This document shows positions 52,054 through 60,831 of a stretch of 64,000 nt of DNA, piece by piece. Origin of the DNA: Candidatus Cetobacterium colombiensis (GTDB taxonomy: Bacteria > Fusobacteriota > Fusobacteriia > Fusobacteriales > Fusobacteriaceae); contig NZ_JAVIKH010000006.1 in NCBI RefSeq assembly GCF_033962415.1, positions 62,001 to 126,000 on the forward strand. The letters are read 5' to 3'. The notes below the pieces were generated by a model. The model was not told where the DNA came from and made no database searches. It worked only from the letters and a program-made list of their open reading frames with translations. The translations under genes and the position numbers were made by a program. Position 1 is the first letter of the stretch. Each line of letters opens with the position of its first letter.

Positions 52054-52141
52054 TTCCTTCACCTCTTGCTTGTAATTTTATAATGACATTTTAGCATGTT
52101 ATAATCTAATTCTCTATATAAAATTTAAATTTTATATAAAT

Positions 52142-52169
52142 AAAAAAAAAACTCCTAATTAAAGGAGTT
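52142..52169 (-). terminator. terminator of the first tRNA cluster
   Basis: On the minus strand AACTCCT-TTAATT-AGGAGTT is followed by a run of T. Confidence 0.8.
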
Positions 52170-52183
52170 AAAGTCTTTTTATA

Positions 52184-52259
<76 letters not shown>

Positions 52260-52269
52260 TTATAAAAAA

Positions 52270-52354
52270 TGGTGGTGAGAGAAGGATTCGAACCTTCGAA
52301 GGCAGAGCCGTCAGATTTACAGTCTGATCCCTTTGGCCGCTCGGGAACCTCACC
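52270..52354 (-). tRNA. tRNA-Tyr(GUA)
   Basis: An 85-base tRNA with a long variable arm, anticodon GTA in ACTGTAAAT, acceptor GGTGAGG../..CTCACC and encoded CCA. Confidence 0.96.
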
Positions 52355-52361
52355 ACTTGTA

Positions 52362-52449
52362 TGGTGCCTGGGGCCGGAATCGAACCGGCACGCTATCAGA
52401 TAGCTCAGGATTTTAAGTCCTGTGCGTCTACCTATTCCGCCACCCAGGC
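52362..52449 (-). tRNA. tRNA-Leu(UAA)
   Basis: An 88-base tRNA with long variable arm, anticodon TAA in CTTAAAA, acceptor GCCTGGG../..CCAGGC and encoded CCA. It is the first tRNA of the cluster. Confidence 0.96.
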
Positions 52450-52475
52450 TGATTGCTTTCGCTTTCAACAAGATA

Positions 52476-52504
52476 ATAATACCATAATTTAAATTTTATG
52501 TCAA
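52476..52504 (-). promoter_or_regulatory. promoter of the Leu-Tyr-Thr tRNA cluster
   Basis: On the minus strand -35 TTGACA (52499-52504) and -10 TATTAT (52476-52481) are 17 bases apart. The spacer end ATTATGG matches the second tRNA promoter. Confidence 0.8.
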
Positions 52505-52605
52505 CAACTTTTTTTATTTTTTTTAAAGTATGTCTCTGTTGATTTTTCTAAACTTTAATGTTACTATTAATTATGTTTTAAATTTTATTAAATATAGGAG
52601 ATTTT

Positions 52606-53379
52606 ATGCCAAAAAAACAACTAATTTCTGAACATCACGTTCTTCAATTGGCGACTTTCGCTGGAAAAATTGTATTGACTAGTGGAGGTGAAGTCTATAG
52701 AGTTGAAGATATCATCTCAAGAATTGGTCAAAATTTTAATTTAAAAATTGATTGCTTCGCTACTTTAACATGTATCATTGTTTCTGGTAAAAATGCTAAT
52801 GATGAGGTTGTTTCTTTAGTTGAAAGAATAAATTCTAGATCCACTAATCTTGATAAAATTCACCAAGTCCATAAGTTAATTGGTGATATTGAAAAATACT
52901 CATTTTCTGAATTAAAAAAAGCTTTAGAAGATCTTAACAAAGTCCCTTCATACGGTTTTGGAATGAACTTAATTGCGTCAGCACTTGGAGCTGCAAGCTT
53001 CGTCGTTCCATTTAAAGGAGGAGCCAATGATTTCGCTGCTGCATTTATTGCAGGAGTAGGAGTTTCTCTTTTCTCATATATGGTTTCGGGACTACATCTA
53101 AATAGTTTTTTTATAAACCTTATTTCTGGAGCAATTTGTGCTTTTGTTTCTAACCTATTTTATGTAAGTGGTATAATTACTAATCCATCTATTAGTATCA
53201 TTTCATCTTTAATGTTACTTGTTCCTGGAGTAGCCTTTATAAATTCAATTAGAGACATTATAGCTGGAGATTTAGTATCTGGAACATCCAGAGCTATGGA
53301 AGTTCTTATGATTGGATGTGCCATTGCTATTGGAGCAGGTTTAGTTACAAAATTATTTTTTAACTTTGGAGGATTTTAA
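52606..53379 (+). CDS. threonine/serine exporter, ThrE/YjjP large half
   Basis: The 257-residue protein has a soluble N-terminal domain (VYRVEDIISRIGQNF near 35) and about five membrane segments. LLVPGVAFINSIRDIIAGDLVSG near 204 is the ThrE signature. In Corynebacterium ThrE is one chain; here and in enterobacteria the function is split, and the small half follows with a one-base stop-start overlap. Role: export of threonine, serine or a related small acid (YjjPB exports succinate). Confidence 0.88.
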   Translation: MPKKQLISEHHVLQLATFAGKIVLTSGGEVYRVEDIISRIGQNFNLKIDCFATLTCIIVSGKNANDEVVSLVERINSRSTNLDKIHQVHKLIGDIEKYSFSELKKALEDLNKVPSYGFGMNLIASALGAASFVVPFKGGANDFAAAFIAGVGVSLFSYMVSGLHLNSFFINLISGAICAFVSNLFYVSGIITNPSISIISSLMLLVPGVAFINSIRDIIAGDLVSGTSRAMEVLMIGCAIAIGAGLVTKLFFNFGGF

Positions 53380-53807
53380 TGTTCATCATAGAGGTAATTT
53401 TTGCTTTTTTTATTACTATTAGTTTTGCCGTTCTTTTTAATGTTAGAGGAAAACTTGTTTTTTACTCTGGTATTGGAGGAGCTATAAGTTGGCTATTTTA
53501 TCTTTTTTTCACTGAAAAAGGATATTCATATTCTACATGTTATCTTTTAGCCACTGCTATAACAGCTTTTTATTCTGAAATTATGGCAAAAAAATTAAAA
53601 ACAACTGTTCCTACACTACTTATAGCTGCACTTATCCCCATGGCTCCAGGTGGTGGTGTTTATTATACAATGTTATATTTAATCCAAGATAAATATCAGG
53701 ACTCTATATTAAAAGGAATGGAAACGTCAATAATAGCTGGTTCTATGGCTTTAGGAATTATTCTAGTCACTACTATTTTTAGACTTTTCCATCATACAAA
53801 AAAATAA
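53379..53807 (+). CDS. threonine/serine exporter, YjjB (ThrE_2) small half
   Basis: The 142-residue protein has about five membrane segments and the family segment PTLLIAALIPMAPGGGVYYTM near 82 (shown by its core LIPMAPGGGVYY). It is coupled to the preceding ThrE half by an overlapping start, so both make one transporter. Confidence 0.88.
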   Translation: MFIIEVIFAFFITISFAVLFNVRGKLVFYSGIGGAISWLFYLFFTEKGYSYSTCYLLATAITAFYSEIMAKKLKTTVPTLLIAALIPMAPGGGVYYTMLYLIQDKYQDSILKGMETSIIAGSMALGIILVTTIFRLFHHTKK

Positions 53808-53818
53808 TATTTTTTCTA

Positions 53819-53860
53819 ATATCTCCAATCTTTTTTTATTTCTTCTAGGATTGGAGATAT
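53819..53860. other. stem-loop after the ThrE pair
   Basis: ATATCTCCAATC and GATTGGAGATAT form a perfect 12-base-pair stem with an 18-base loop, followed on the + strand by AAAATT. The loop is long and U tracts are weak, so it may be a poor terminator or mRNA end. The next ~200 bases hold no gene that I can support. Confidence 0.55.
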
Positions 53861-54075
53861 AAAATTCAATCTAAATTTAAAAACAACTTCTATTTTCTAC
53901 TTAAACTCTTTTCTTTTTTATTTTACCTGATAAAATTTACATATATAGAATATATAATACATCTCTTTTTTACTGAATTCCAATCACTTATTTATATGGT
54001 AAACAAAATTGATTTTCTTAAATTTTTAAGCTATAATTAGGGAATATATTATCTTAAAATAAAATGGGGGAATGC

Positions 54076-55485
54076 ATGAAAGAAAAACACAAAGAAATGG
54101 GCGAGCAACCCATCGGAAAATTGCTTTTAAAATTTTCGGTTCCAGCTATTATTGGAATGTTCGTTAACGCTCTATATAACATAGTAGATCGAATTTATAT
54201 TGGAAATATTCCAGAGATTGGTCCTGTTGCAATTGCTGGAGTTGGGGTAGTTTTTCCTGTTATGATTATATCGTTAGCATTTTGTCTTTTAATTGGGCTT
54301 GGTGGTGCTACTAATATTTCTATTTCACTAGGTAAAAAACGTAAAGATTTAGCTGAAAAATTTTTAGGAAATGCCACTGCTTTAGCTGTTCTTTTCGGTA
54401 TAATTTTAACGCTAATTACTATCTTTTCAATGGATCTTTATATTGGTAAATTAGGAACAAGTCCAATTTCAGAGCCTTTTGCTAGAGATTATTTGACTAT
54501 TGTTGCTCTTGGCTTTCCTTTTTTAACTGTAGGATATGCTACCAATGCCGCTGTTAGATCTGATGGAAATCCAAAAATATCTATGATTACTCTTTTACTA
54601 GGAGCCATCACAAATATCATATTAGATCCTATTTTTATTTTTGGGCTAAATATGGGAGTAAAAGGAGCTGCACTAGCTACAATTATTTCACAAATTATCT
54701 CTGCCATTTGGACTGTTAGCTATTTTACATCTAAATTTAGTGGTATAAAACTTCACTTTAAGAATTTACTTTTAGAATGGGAAAAAGTTAAAGAAATTTT
54801 TGTAATTGGAGCTGGACCATTTGTTTTACAATTAGGTTCTAGTGCTGTTAACTTTATTTTAAATAGTAGTCTTATGAAATACGGTGGTGATACTGCTGTT
54901 GGAGCTATGACTATTGTTAATGCTGTTAATACGTTTATTTTTATGCCTATTTTTGGTATTAATCAAGGAGTTCAACCTATACTTGGATTTAATTATGGAG
55001 CTAGATTATTTCACAGAGTAAAAAAAGCTTTTATTTTAGCAGTTAAAGGTGCTGTAACTATATCTACTATTGGATTTTTAGCCATACAGCTTTTATCTAA
55101 ATATTTTATTGTAATTTTTACAAGCAATCCTGAACTTTTAGAGACTGCTTCAAAAGGTCTAAAAATATTTACACTAATGTTTCCTTTCATTGGTTTTCAA
55201 ATTATAGCCTCTGTTTATTTCCAAGCTATTGGAAAACCAAAGATTACTATGTTTTTAAGCCTATCTAGGCAAGTATTATTTTTAATCCCAATTGTTTTAA
55301 TTTTTTCAAAAATTTGGGGTGTTCTTGGAATTTGGATGGCCGTACCATCTGCAGATATCTTATCTGTTATTGTTACTTTAATTATGACTAAAAAAGAGAT
55401 GAAAAATCTTAAACTTTTAGAAGAAGAAGAGGACTTGAGAAAAAATGTCAACAACGATGAATCAACTAGAAAATCAACCAATTAG
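54076..55485 (+). CDS. MATE-family efflux transporter (MepA-like), first copy
   Basis: Start at 54076 (MKEKHKEMGEQP) uses the GGGGG at 54066-54070; an earlier ATG at 54064 overlaps it. The 469-residue protein has twelve membrane segments in two MATE repeats, with SVPAIIGMFVNALYNIVDRIYIG near 23 and FGINQGVQPILGFNYGAR near 297 (cores IGMFVNALYNIVDRI and GVQPILGFNYGA). It would export cationic drugs or dyes against Na+ or H+. The gene overlaps the second MATE gene by 41 bases, so both are co-expressed. Confidence 0.9.
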   Translation: MKEKHKEMGEQPIGKLLLKFSVPAIIGMFVNALYNIVDRIYIGNIPEIGPVAIAGVGVVFPVMIISLAFCLLIGLGGATNISISLGKKRKDLAEKFLGNATALAVLFGIILTLITIFSMDLYIGKLGTSPISEPFARDYLTIVALGFPFLTVGYATNAAVRSDGNPKISMITLLLGAITNIILDPIFIFGLNMGVKGAALATIISQIISAIWTVSYFTSKFSGIKLHFKNLLLEWEKVKEIFVIGAGPFVLQLGSSAVNFILNSSLMKYGGDTAVGAMTIVNAVNTFIFMPIFGINQGVQPILGFNYGARLFHRVKKAFILAVKGAVTISTIGFLAIQLLSKYFIVIFTSNPELLETASKGLKIFTLMFPFIGFQIIASVYFQAIGKPKITMFLSLSRQVLFLIPIVLIFSKIWGVLGIWMAVPSADILSVIVTLIMTKKEMKNLKLLEEEEDLRKNVNNDESTRKSTN

Positions 55486-56785
55486 TAAACTATTTTATAA
55501 ATTTGCCATTCCAGCTTCAATTGGAATGCTTGTTAACTCGCTTTATGTTGTAGCCGATGGAGTCTTTATCTCTAGAGGTATTGGAAGTGTAGGAATTGCT
55601 GCTGTTAATATTGGATATCCTATTATTAATTTAACTGCGGCTCTAAGTCTTATGTTTGGTGCTGGTGGAGCTACTTTAATCTCATTAAAAAGTGATGATC
55701 AAGATTATAAAAATAAAAGTTTTACTTACACAATTATTTTGAATTTATTTTTTTATATTTTAATAGCTTCAATTGTTTTTATGTTTCCTAATCAAATCAT
55801 GAAATCTTTAGGTGCTACTGAACTTTTACTTCCTATGGTAAAAGGATATATGTATCCTTGTATTGTAGCTGCATTTTTTCTAATGCTTTCAGTATCTTTA
55901 AATGCAATAGTTAGAAATGATAATGCTCCTAAAAAGGCTATGACCTCTCTTTTCATTGGAGCTATTACCAATATTGTTCTAGATTATATATTTATCTTTG
56001 TTTTTAAAATGGGAATTGAAGGAGGAGCTTACGCCACTGCCATTGGACAAATTTTATCAGCAGTTTATCTTTGTATGCATTTTCCAAATTCTAGTTTTAG
56101 GTTAACTTTTGATATAAGAGATATCCAATGGAAATTAATGGGAAGAATATGCTCATTAGGATTTTCATCGTTTATTTTAGAATTTGCAGTTATGGTTATC
56201 ACAATTTTACTAAACATAACTCTTTCTAGAACAGAAGGACAAATTGGAGTTGCTGCCTACGGAATTATTTCGTATTCTTTTGTTATCTATAGAATGCTAT
56301 TTACTGGACTAGCTCAAGGAATACAGCCACTTGTTAGTTTTAACTACGGAAGAAGAAATTATAGAAGAGTTTTAGCTATTTTTAGATTTTCTCATAAGTT
56401 TTGCTTTATAGCATCTACAATTGCTTTAATTTTAGCTAAAGTTTTCGCTTTAGATGTTGTAAAAGTTTTTACTCATGAATCACATCTCTTTGAATATACA
56501 GCTAAAGGATTATTCTTATATTCTAGTGCTATTATCTTTGTCGGTGCAAATTTCATGAATATATCTTATTTACAAGCTATGGATAAAGCTATGCTAGCTA
56601 ATATTATATCAATTTGTAGAGGAATTTTATTTATGGGAATTGGAATAATATTTCTTCCTAAACTACTTGGAGTTGACGGCATTTGGTTAACATTACCTTT
56701 TGCTGATGTGTTGACTTTTATACTAACTTTTGTTATTTTTAAAGTTTTAGGTATAAATAAAAATTTAAAAACATCTAGTATCTAA
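55445..56785 (+). CDS. MATE-family efflux transporter, second copy
   Basis: The 446-residue protein is a second MATE exporter: FAIPASIGMLVNSLYVVADG near 20 and LAQGIQPLVSFNYGRRNYRR near 293. It starts inside the end of the first copy behind GAGGAC; an in-frame ATG at 55457 is an alternative start. The N-terminal QLENQPISKLFYKFAIP parallels EQPIGKLLLKFSVP of the first copy, so the pair arose by duplication and diverged. A cooperative pair is possible, though MATE pumps act as single chains. Confidence 0.9.
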   Translation: MSTTMNQLENQPISKLFYKFAIPASIGMLVNSLYVVADGVFISRGIGSVGIAAVNIGYPIINLTAALSLMFGAGGATLISLKSDDQDYKNKSFTYTIILNLFFYILIASIVFMFPNQIMKSLGATELLLPMVKGYMYPCIVAAFFLMLSVSLNAIVRNDNAPKKAMTSLFIGAITNIVLDYIFIFVFKMGIEGGAYATAIGQILSAVYLCMHFPNSSFRLTFDIRDIQWKLMGRICSLGFSSFILEFAVMVITILLNITLSRTEGQIGVAAYGIISYSFVIYRMLFTGLAQGIQPLVSFNYGRRNYRRVLAIFRFSHKFCFIASTIALILAKVFALDVVKVFTHESHLFEYTAKGLFLYSSAIIFVGANFMNISYLQAMDKAMLANIISICRGILFMGIGIIFLPKLLGVDGIWLTLPFADVLTFILTFVIFKVLGINKNLKTSSI

Positions 56786-56788
56786 AAT

Positions 56789-56825
56789 AAAGAGCTACTA
56801 ATTCAAAAGTGATTAGTAGCTCTTT
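56789..56825. terminator. bidirectional terminator
   Basis: AAAGAGCTACTAAT and ATTAGTAGCTCTTT form a perfect 14-base-pair stem between convergent genes. Confidence 0.9.
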
Positions 56826-56828
56826 TTA

Positions 56829-57578
56829 TTAACCTATAAATATAGGACTTTTAGCCTTTTCTATTATTTCTATACCCATTCTTTTTGTTATTTTTTCAAA
56901 GAAAAAAGATTTACTTAAATTTCCCATTACGATTAAATCAAACTCATTCATTCTTTCTATAAATTCATCTTTGGTATTAAACTGTTGTGTATACATCTCT
57001 ACTTTTGCCTCTATCCCTTTCCTTTCTAAAAAATCCAACAAATGATTTTCTTCAGACTTATAATTCCAAGTCAAAAGGGTCACATTTTTTATTTGAGGAA
57101 AATCTCTTATGAAATTATTTACACTTTTATTAATTTTTATTCCATCATCTGATACAATTGCCACATCTTTAAATTTTGATACACTTTTATTTATAACAAT
57201 AATTGGTTTATATGCAACTTTTAAAATAGCTAAAAATTCTTCATCTAAAAATCCAGTTTCTTCTACCATTAAACAATCTACCTTTTTTAAATACTCTTGA
57301 ACTATCTCTTTCGTTACACCTATTTCTAAATTTAAAGTTTCAGTTATCCCCTCTTTCAATAAAAGTTTCTTTAAATCCTCAATATATTCATCTTCATATT
57401 CTTTTAAAATATCCATAGTCATACTCGGACTTAAAAATGTTACTCCTGTAGGAGCTTTTAATTCTTTTATATACAGAGGTAAAATTTCAAAATTAAAATT
57501 TTTTTTCAAAGATTTATAATTCTCTATGGCTAATTTAGAATCATTATAGTATTTAAATAATATTAATATTTTTTCCAT
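56829..57578 (-). CDS. universal stress protein-like (tandem Usp) protein
   Basis: The 249-residue protein shows two Usp-like halves: KILILFKYYNDSKLAIENYK at the start and KDVAIVSDDGIKINKSVNNF near 135, each ending in a hydrophobic strand; the second ends FDLIVMGNLSKSFFFEKITK with the family-type MG..S and a final KSPIFIG. The G-x2-G-x9-G(S/T) ATP motif is incomplete, so ATP binding is unsure. Single-gene unit with AGGAGG upstream. Confidence 0.8.
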   Translation of the reverse strand: MEKILILFKYYNDSKLAIENYKSLKKNFNFEILPLYIKELKAPTGVTFLSPSMTMDILKEYEDEYIEDLKKLLLKEGITETLNLEIGVTKEIVQEYLKKVDCLMVEETGFLDEEFLAILKVAYKPIIVINKSVSKFKDVAIVSDDGIKINKSVNNFIRDFPQIKNVTLLTWNYKSEENHLLDFLERKGIEAKVEMYTQQFNTKDEFIERMNEFDLIVMGNLSKSFFFEKITKRMGIEIIEKAKSPIFIG

Positions 57579-57719
57579 AATCTCCTCCTTGTATTTATAT
57601 TTTAACTTAGTTTACTTTATTTATATAATCCATCCTTTATTTAATTGTCTATTTTAAAGGAAATTTTATTCTTTTCATGTATTTATTTATTAAAATATTA
57701 TTCACAGGTGGTGATTTAA

Positions 57720-58454
57720 TTGTTATTTAATATTATTTCTAAAATTTTTATTGTTATTGGAATTCTTTCTGCTTTAAGTATCACTATTGATATTTTAAAA
57801 AATCCTCAAAAAGAGATGCCTATTATGAATTGGGTTTGGCCAATAAATGGTTTATGGGCTGGAGTTTTTGGAGTTTGGGCATATTTTACTATTGGAAAAC
57901 ATAGAAAAATGGATATGAGTAATATGGATATGGGCGATATGAACATGAATATGGATATGAGTAATATGGATATGAGTAGTATGAATATGAAAGACTCAAA
58001 AGAAAAATACTCTAGTTTCTGGCAAGGGGTTGTTGCTGATACTTTACACTGCGGTGCTGGATGTTCTTTAGCAGATTTAATTGGACCATGGATATTTTTA
58101 GTTTTTCCTTTTACTTTATTTAATAATCTTACTTTTGGTGAATGGACATTAGATTATTTTCTTGCTTTACTTACTGGAGTTACTTTTCAATATGCTGCAA
58201 TTTCTCCAATGATGAAAGAAAAAGGTCCTAAAATTTGGCTAAGAGCATTGAAAATTGACTTTCTTTCTCTTACTTCATGGCAAATTGGAATGTATGGTTG
58301 GATGGCTCTTGTTATCTTTGTTTGGTTTGGGCGTTTATCTCCTTTTACACCAGAATTTTGGTTTATGATGCAAATTGCAATGTGTTGTGGTTTTGTGACT
58401 GCTTATCCTGTTAACTGGTGGTTAGTTAAAGCTGGCATTAAAATGGGAATGTAA
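57720..58454 (+). CDS. DUF4396-like membrane protein with Met-rich segment
   Basis: The start is a TTG at 57720 (LFNIISKIFIV) behind AGGTGGTGA. The 244-residue protein has two N-terminal membrane segments, a short segment with about 14 Met in 31 residues (MDMSNMDMGDMNM..., residues 64-94), then a DUF4396-like core with ADTLHCGAGCSLADLIGPWI near 110 and three to four more spans. The HCGAGC motif and Met-x-Met repeats suggest Cu/Ag or another soft metal, as in CusF/PcoE-type Met-rich regions. This role is inferred. Confidence 0.78.
   Translation: MLFNIISKIFIVIGILSALSITIDILKNPQKEMPIMNWVWPINGLWAGVFGVWAYFTIGKHRKMDMSNMDMGDMNMNMDMSNMDMSSMNMKDSKEKYSSFWQGVVADTLHCGAGCSLADLIGPWIFLVFPFTLFNNLTFGEWTLDYFLALLTGVTFQYAAISPMMKEKGPKIWLRALKIDFLSLTSWQIGMYGWMALVIFVWFGRLSPFTPEFWFMMQIAMCCGFVTAYPVNWWLVKAGIKMGM
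57909..57974 (+). repeat. 24-base direct repeat in the Met-rich coding segment
   Basis: Two perfect 24-base copies (57909-57932 and 57951-57974), each encoding MDMSNMDM, lie within the Met-rich coding segment, separated by a related 18-base stretch. They may expand or shrink by slippage, changing the number of Met motifs. Confidence 0.85.
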
Positions 58455-58460
58455 AAATAA

Positions 58461-58492
58461 TAATGCCTCTAAGTATTATTTTAGAGGCATTA
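58461..58492 (-). terminator. terminator of mscS
   Basis: TAATGCCTCTAA pairs with TTAGAGGCATTA; on the minus strand it runs into TTATTTTTAC. The stem overlaps the end of the mscS-like gene and may also block read-through from the + strand. Confidence 0.6.
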
Positions 58493-59303
58493 CATTTACT
58501 TCATATGATTGATATGGTATTTTTATATTTTCTAAATCAAATCTATTTTTTACTTCTTCTTGAATATCTGCATTTAAATCTCTAAAATTTTCCTTTAAGG
58601 TCCAAACTCTAACAATAAACTCTAATGCTGTTGGAGTTTCTTTTGCAAATCTTACAAAAATATCTCTTTCTTTCAATACAGATGGATGATTATTTACAAC
58701 ATCATAAAGTACACCTTTTACTTTATCTATATTTGTGCTTTTATCTACAAAAAATAAAAAGTCTGCTCTTCTTTCTGGGTTAGCTGTTACAGTAGTAACA
58801 ATAGCTGAAGAAAGCTTTCCATTAGGAACTATTATCTTTTTATTATCCACACTATTTAAAACTGTGTATAAAAAAGTTATTTTTTGAACTGCACCTTCTG
58901 CACCTGAAGATATTATAAAATCCCCCTTTTTAAAAGGCTTTGAAATTAATATCTGAATTCCTCCTGCCACATCTGATAAACTGCCTTTTAATGCAAGTCC
59001 TATACCAATACCAACTGATCCAACTAAGGTTAATATAGAAGCTGTTTTAAACCCTATTAATTCTAATATATTAAAAAAATAAAAAATTAAAATTAAAACT
59101 TCCGTTGTAGTTAGTAAAAAATTAGATAAAAGCTCTTCTAACGGTTTTTTCCTCAAAACTCTTCTTAATGCCCCCATAAAAAATTCCTTTATAGGTTTAT
59201 AAGTTAAATAAAGTATTGATAAGTATATAACTTTTTTTAACACTATTGGAAAATATTTTGCCGTATACAAAACCAATTCATCTAGCATATTTCCTAGTAA
59301 CAT
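58476..59303 (-). CDS. mscS: MscS-family mechanosensitive channel
   Basis: The 275-residue protein has three N-terminal membrane segments; the pore helix region reads LVGSVGIGIGLALKGSLSDVAGGIQILI near 100 (core GLALKGSLSDVAGG). The beta domain has FKKGDFI and VPNGKLSSAIVT, with a C-terminal alpha/beta vestibule. It opens under osmotic down-shock. Single gene with AGGAGGAG upstream. Confidence 0.92.
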   Translation of the reverse strand: MLLGNMLDELVLYTAKYFPIVLKKVIYLSILYLTYKPIKEFFMGALRRVLRKKPLEELLSNFLLTTTEVLILIFYFFNILELIGFKTASILTLVGSVGIGIGLALKGSLSDVAGGIQILISKPFKKGDFIISSGAEGAVQKITFLYTVLNSVDNKKIIVPNGKLSSAIVTTVTANPERRADFLFFVDKSTNIDKVKGVLYDVVNNHPSVLKERDIFVRFAKETPTALEFIVRVWTLKENFRDLNADIQEEVKNRFDLENIKIPYQSYEVNVMPLK

Positions 59304-59448
59304 TCTTTTGATCTCCTCCTAAAATTATCTATTAAGGTACTTATTATACTACATTTTTTTTATTTTTTCTATAATTCATAATAATTATTAATCTTTCTAA
59401 ATAAAATCACATGTGCTATACTTTATGAAAAAGGAAGGGAGACGTAAT

Positions 59449-60828
59449 ATGATAGATAAAATTTTAGTTGAAAACATCTTAAATGAAGCACTTTCTACTG
59501 GAGGAGATTTCGCTGAAATCTTTGTAGAAAATAAAACGGGAGATTCTTTTTATCTTGTTGATGGAAAAGTTGAAGGAGCTATCTCTGGAAAAGATTTTGG
59601 AATAGGAATTAGAATTTTCAAAAATCTATTTTCTGTATATGCTTATACAAATAACATGAGTAAAGAAAACCTTCTAAAAACAGCCAAAAAAGCTGCTGAA
59701 GCTATTAAGGGTACAAAAGAAGATATAACTATTAACTTAATAAAAAAAGAGATTGAAAATAAACATAAAATAATTTTAGCTCCTGGAAGTGTACTAAAAG
59801 ATGATAAAATTTCACTTATGAAAGAAGCTTATATTGCAGCTAAAGAGTATGACGAATGTATTAGTCAAGTTAGAATAAATTATGGTGATTCTACACAAAA
59901 TATTTTAGTTGCTAACTCAGAGGGAGTTTGGGCTGAAGATACAAGAGTACGTAGTAGAATTAGTATCGAAAGTATCGCATCAAATATGAATGATATGCAA
60001 ACTGGGTCATATAGACCTGGAGCAGCTAAAGGTTTTGAATTTTTTAAAGAGATTGATGTTAAAGAATATGCAAAAGAAGCTTCAAGAATAGCAAAAACTA
60101 TGCTTGGTGCTAAATATGCTCCTAGCGGAAAAATGCCTGTTATTATTGAAAATGAATTTGGTGGAGTTATATTCCACGAAGCTTGTGGTCACGGACTTGA
60201 AGCTACTAGTGTCGCAAAAGGACTTTCTGTTTTTGCTGGAAAAATTGGACAAAAAGTTGCTAGTGATATTGTTTCAGCTGTTGATGATGGAACTTTAAAA
60301 AATGAATGGGGATCTTCTAATATTGATGACGAAGGAACACCAACGCAAAGAAATTTATTAATTGAAAACGGTATCCTTAAAGGTTATATGATTGATAAAT
60401 TAAATGGAAAAAGAATGGGACTTGAAAGTACTGGAAGTGCTAGAAGAGAATCTTATAAATATGCTCCTACATCTAGAATGACAAATACATTTATTCTAAA
60501 TGGAACATCTTCTTTAGACGATATGTTACAAGGCGTTGAAAATGGTATTTATGCTAAATATATGGGTGGTGGATCTGTTAACCCTAGTACAGGTGATTTT
60601 AACTTCTCTGTTATGGAGGGATATTTAATTGAAAATGGTAAAATTACAGAACCTGTTAGAGGAGCCACATTAATCGGAAATGGTCCTGAAGTTTTACACA
60701 AAATAGATATGATTGGAGACAATTTAGCTCACGGACAAGGAATGTGTGGTTCTGTTTCTGGTAGTATCCCAGCCAATGTAGGACAACCTAGATTACGTTT
60801 AAAAGATATTGTTGTTGGAGGTAGATAG
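59449..60828 (+). CDS. tldD: metalloprotease TldD
   Basis: Start at 59449 (MIDKILVENIL) follows GGAAGGGAG; an upstream Met at 59413 lies at an extended -10 (TGCTATACT, 59414-59422) and is not used. The 459-residue protein has the TldD metal motif HEACGHGLE near 244 and GGSVNPSTGDFNFSV near 378. With TldE it forms a heterodimeric protease that cuts unfolded or small peptides, such as microcin and leader peptides. TldE follows with a 3-base gap. Confidence 0.93.
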   Translation: MIDKILVENILNEALSTGGDFAEIFVENKTGDSFYLVDGKVEGAISGKDFGIGIRIFKNLFSVYAYTNNMSKENLLKTAKKAAEAIKGTKEDITINLIKKEIENKHKIILAPGSVLKDDKISLMKEAYIAAKEYDECISQVRINYGDSTQNILVANSEGVWAEDTRVRSRISIESIASNMNDMQTGSYRPGAAKGFEFFKEIDVKEYAKEASRIAKTMLGAKYAPSGKMPVIIENEFGGVIFHEACGHGLEATSVAKGLSVFAGKIGQKVASDIVSAVDDGTLKNEWGSSNIDDEGTPTQRNLLIENGILKGYMIDKLNGKRMGLESTGSARRESYKYAPTSRMTNTFILNGTSSLDDMLQGVENGIYAKYMGGGSVNPSTGDFNFSVMEGYLIENGKITEPVRGATLIGNGPEVLHKIDMIGDNLAHGQGMCGSVSGSIPANVGQPRLRLKDIVVGGR

Positions 60829-60831
60829 AAG

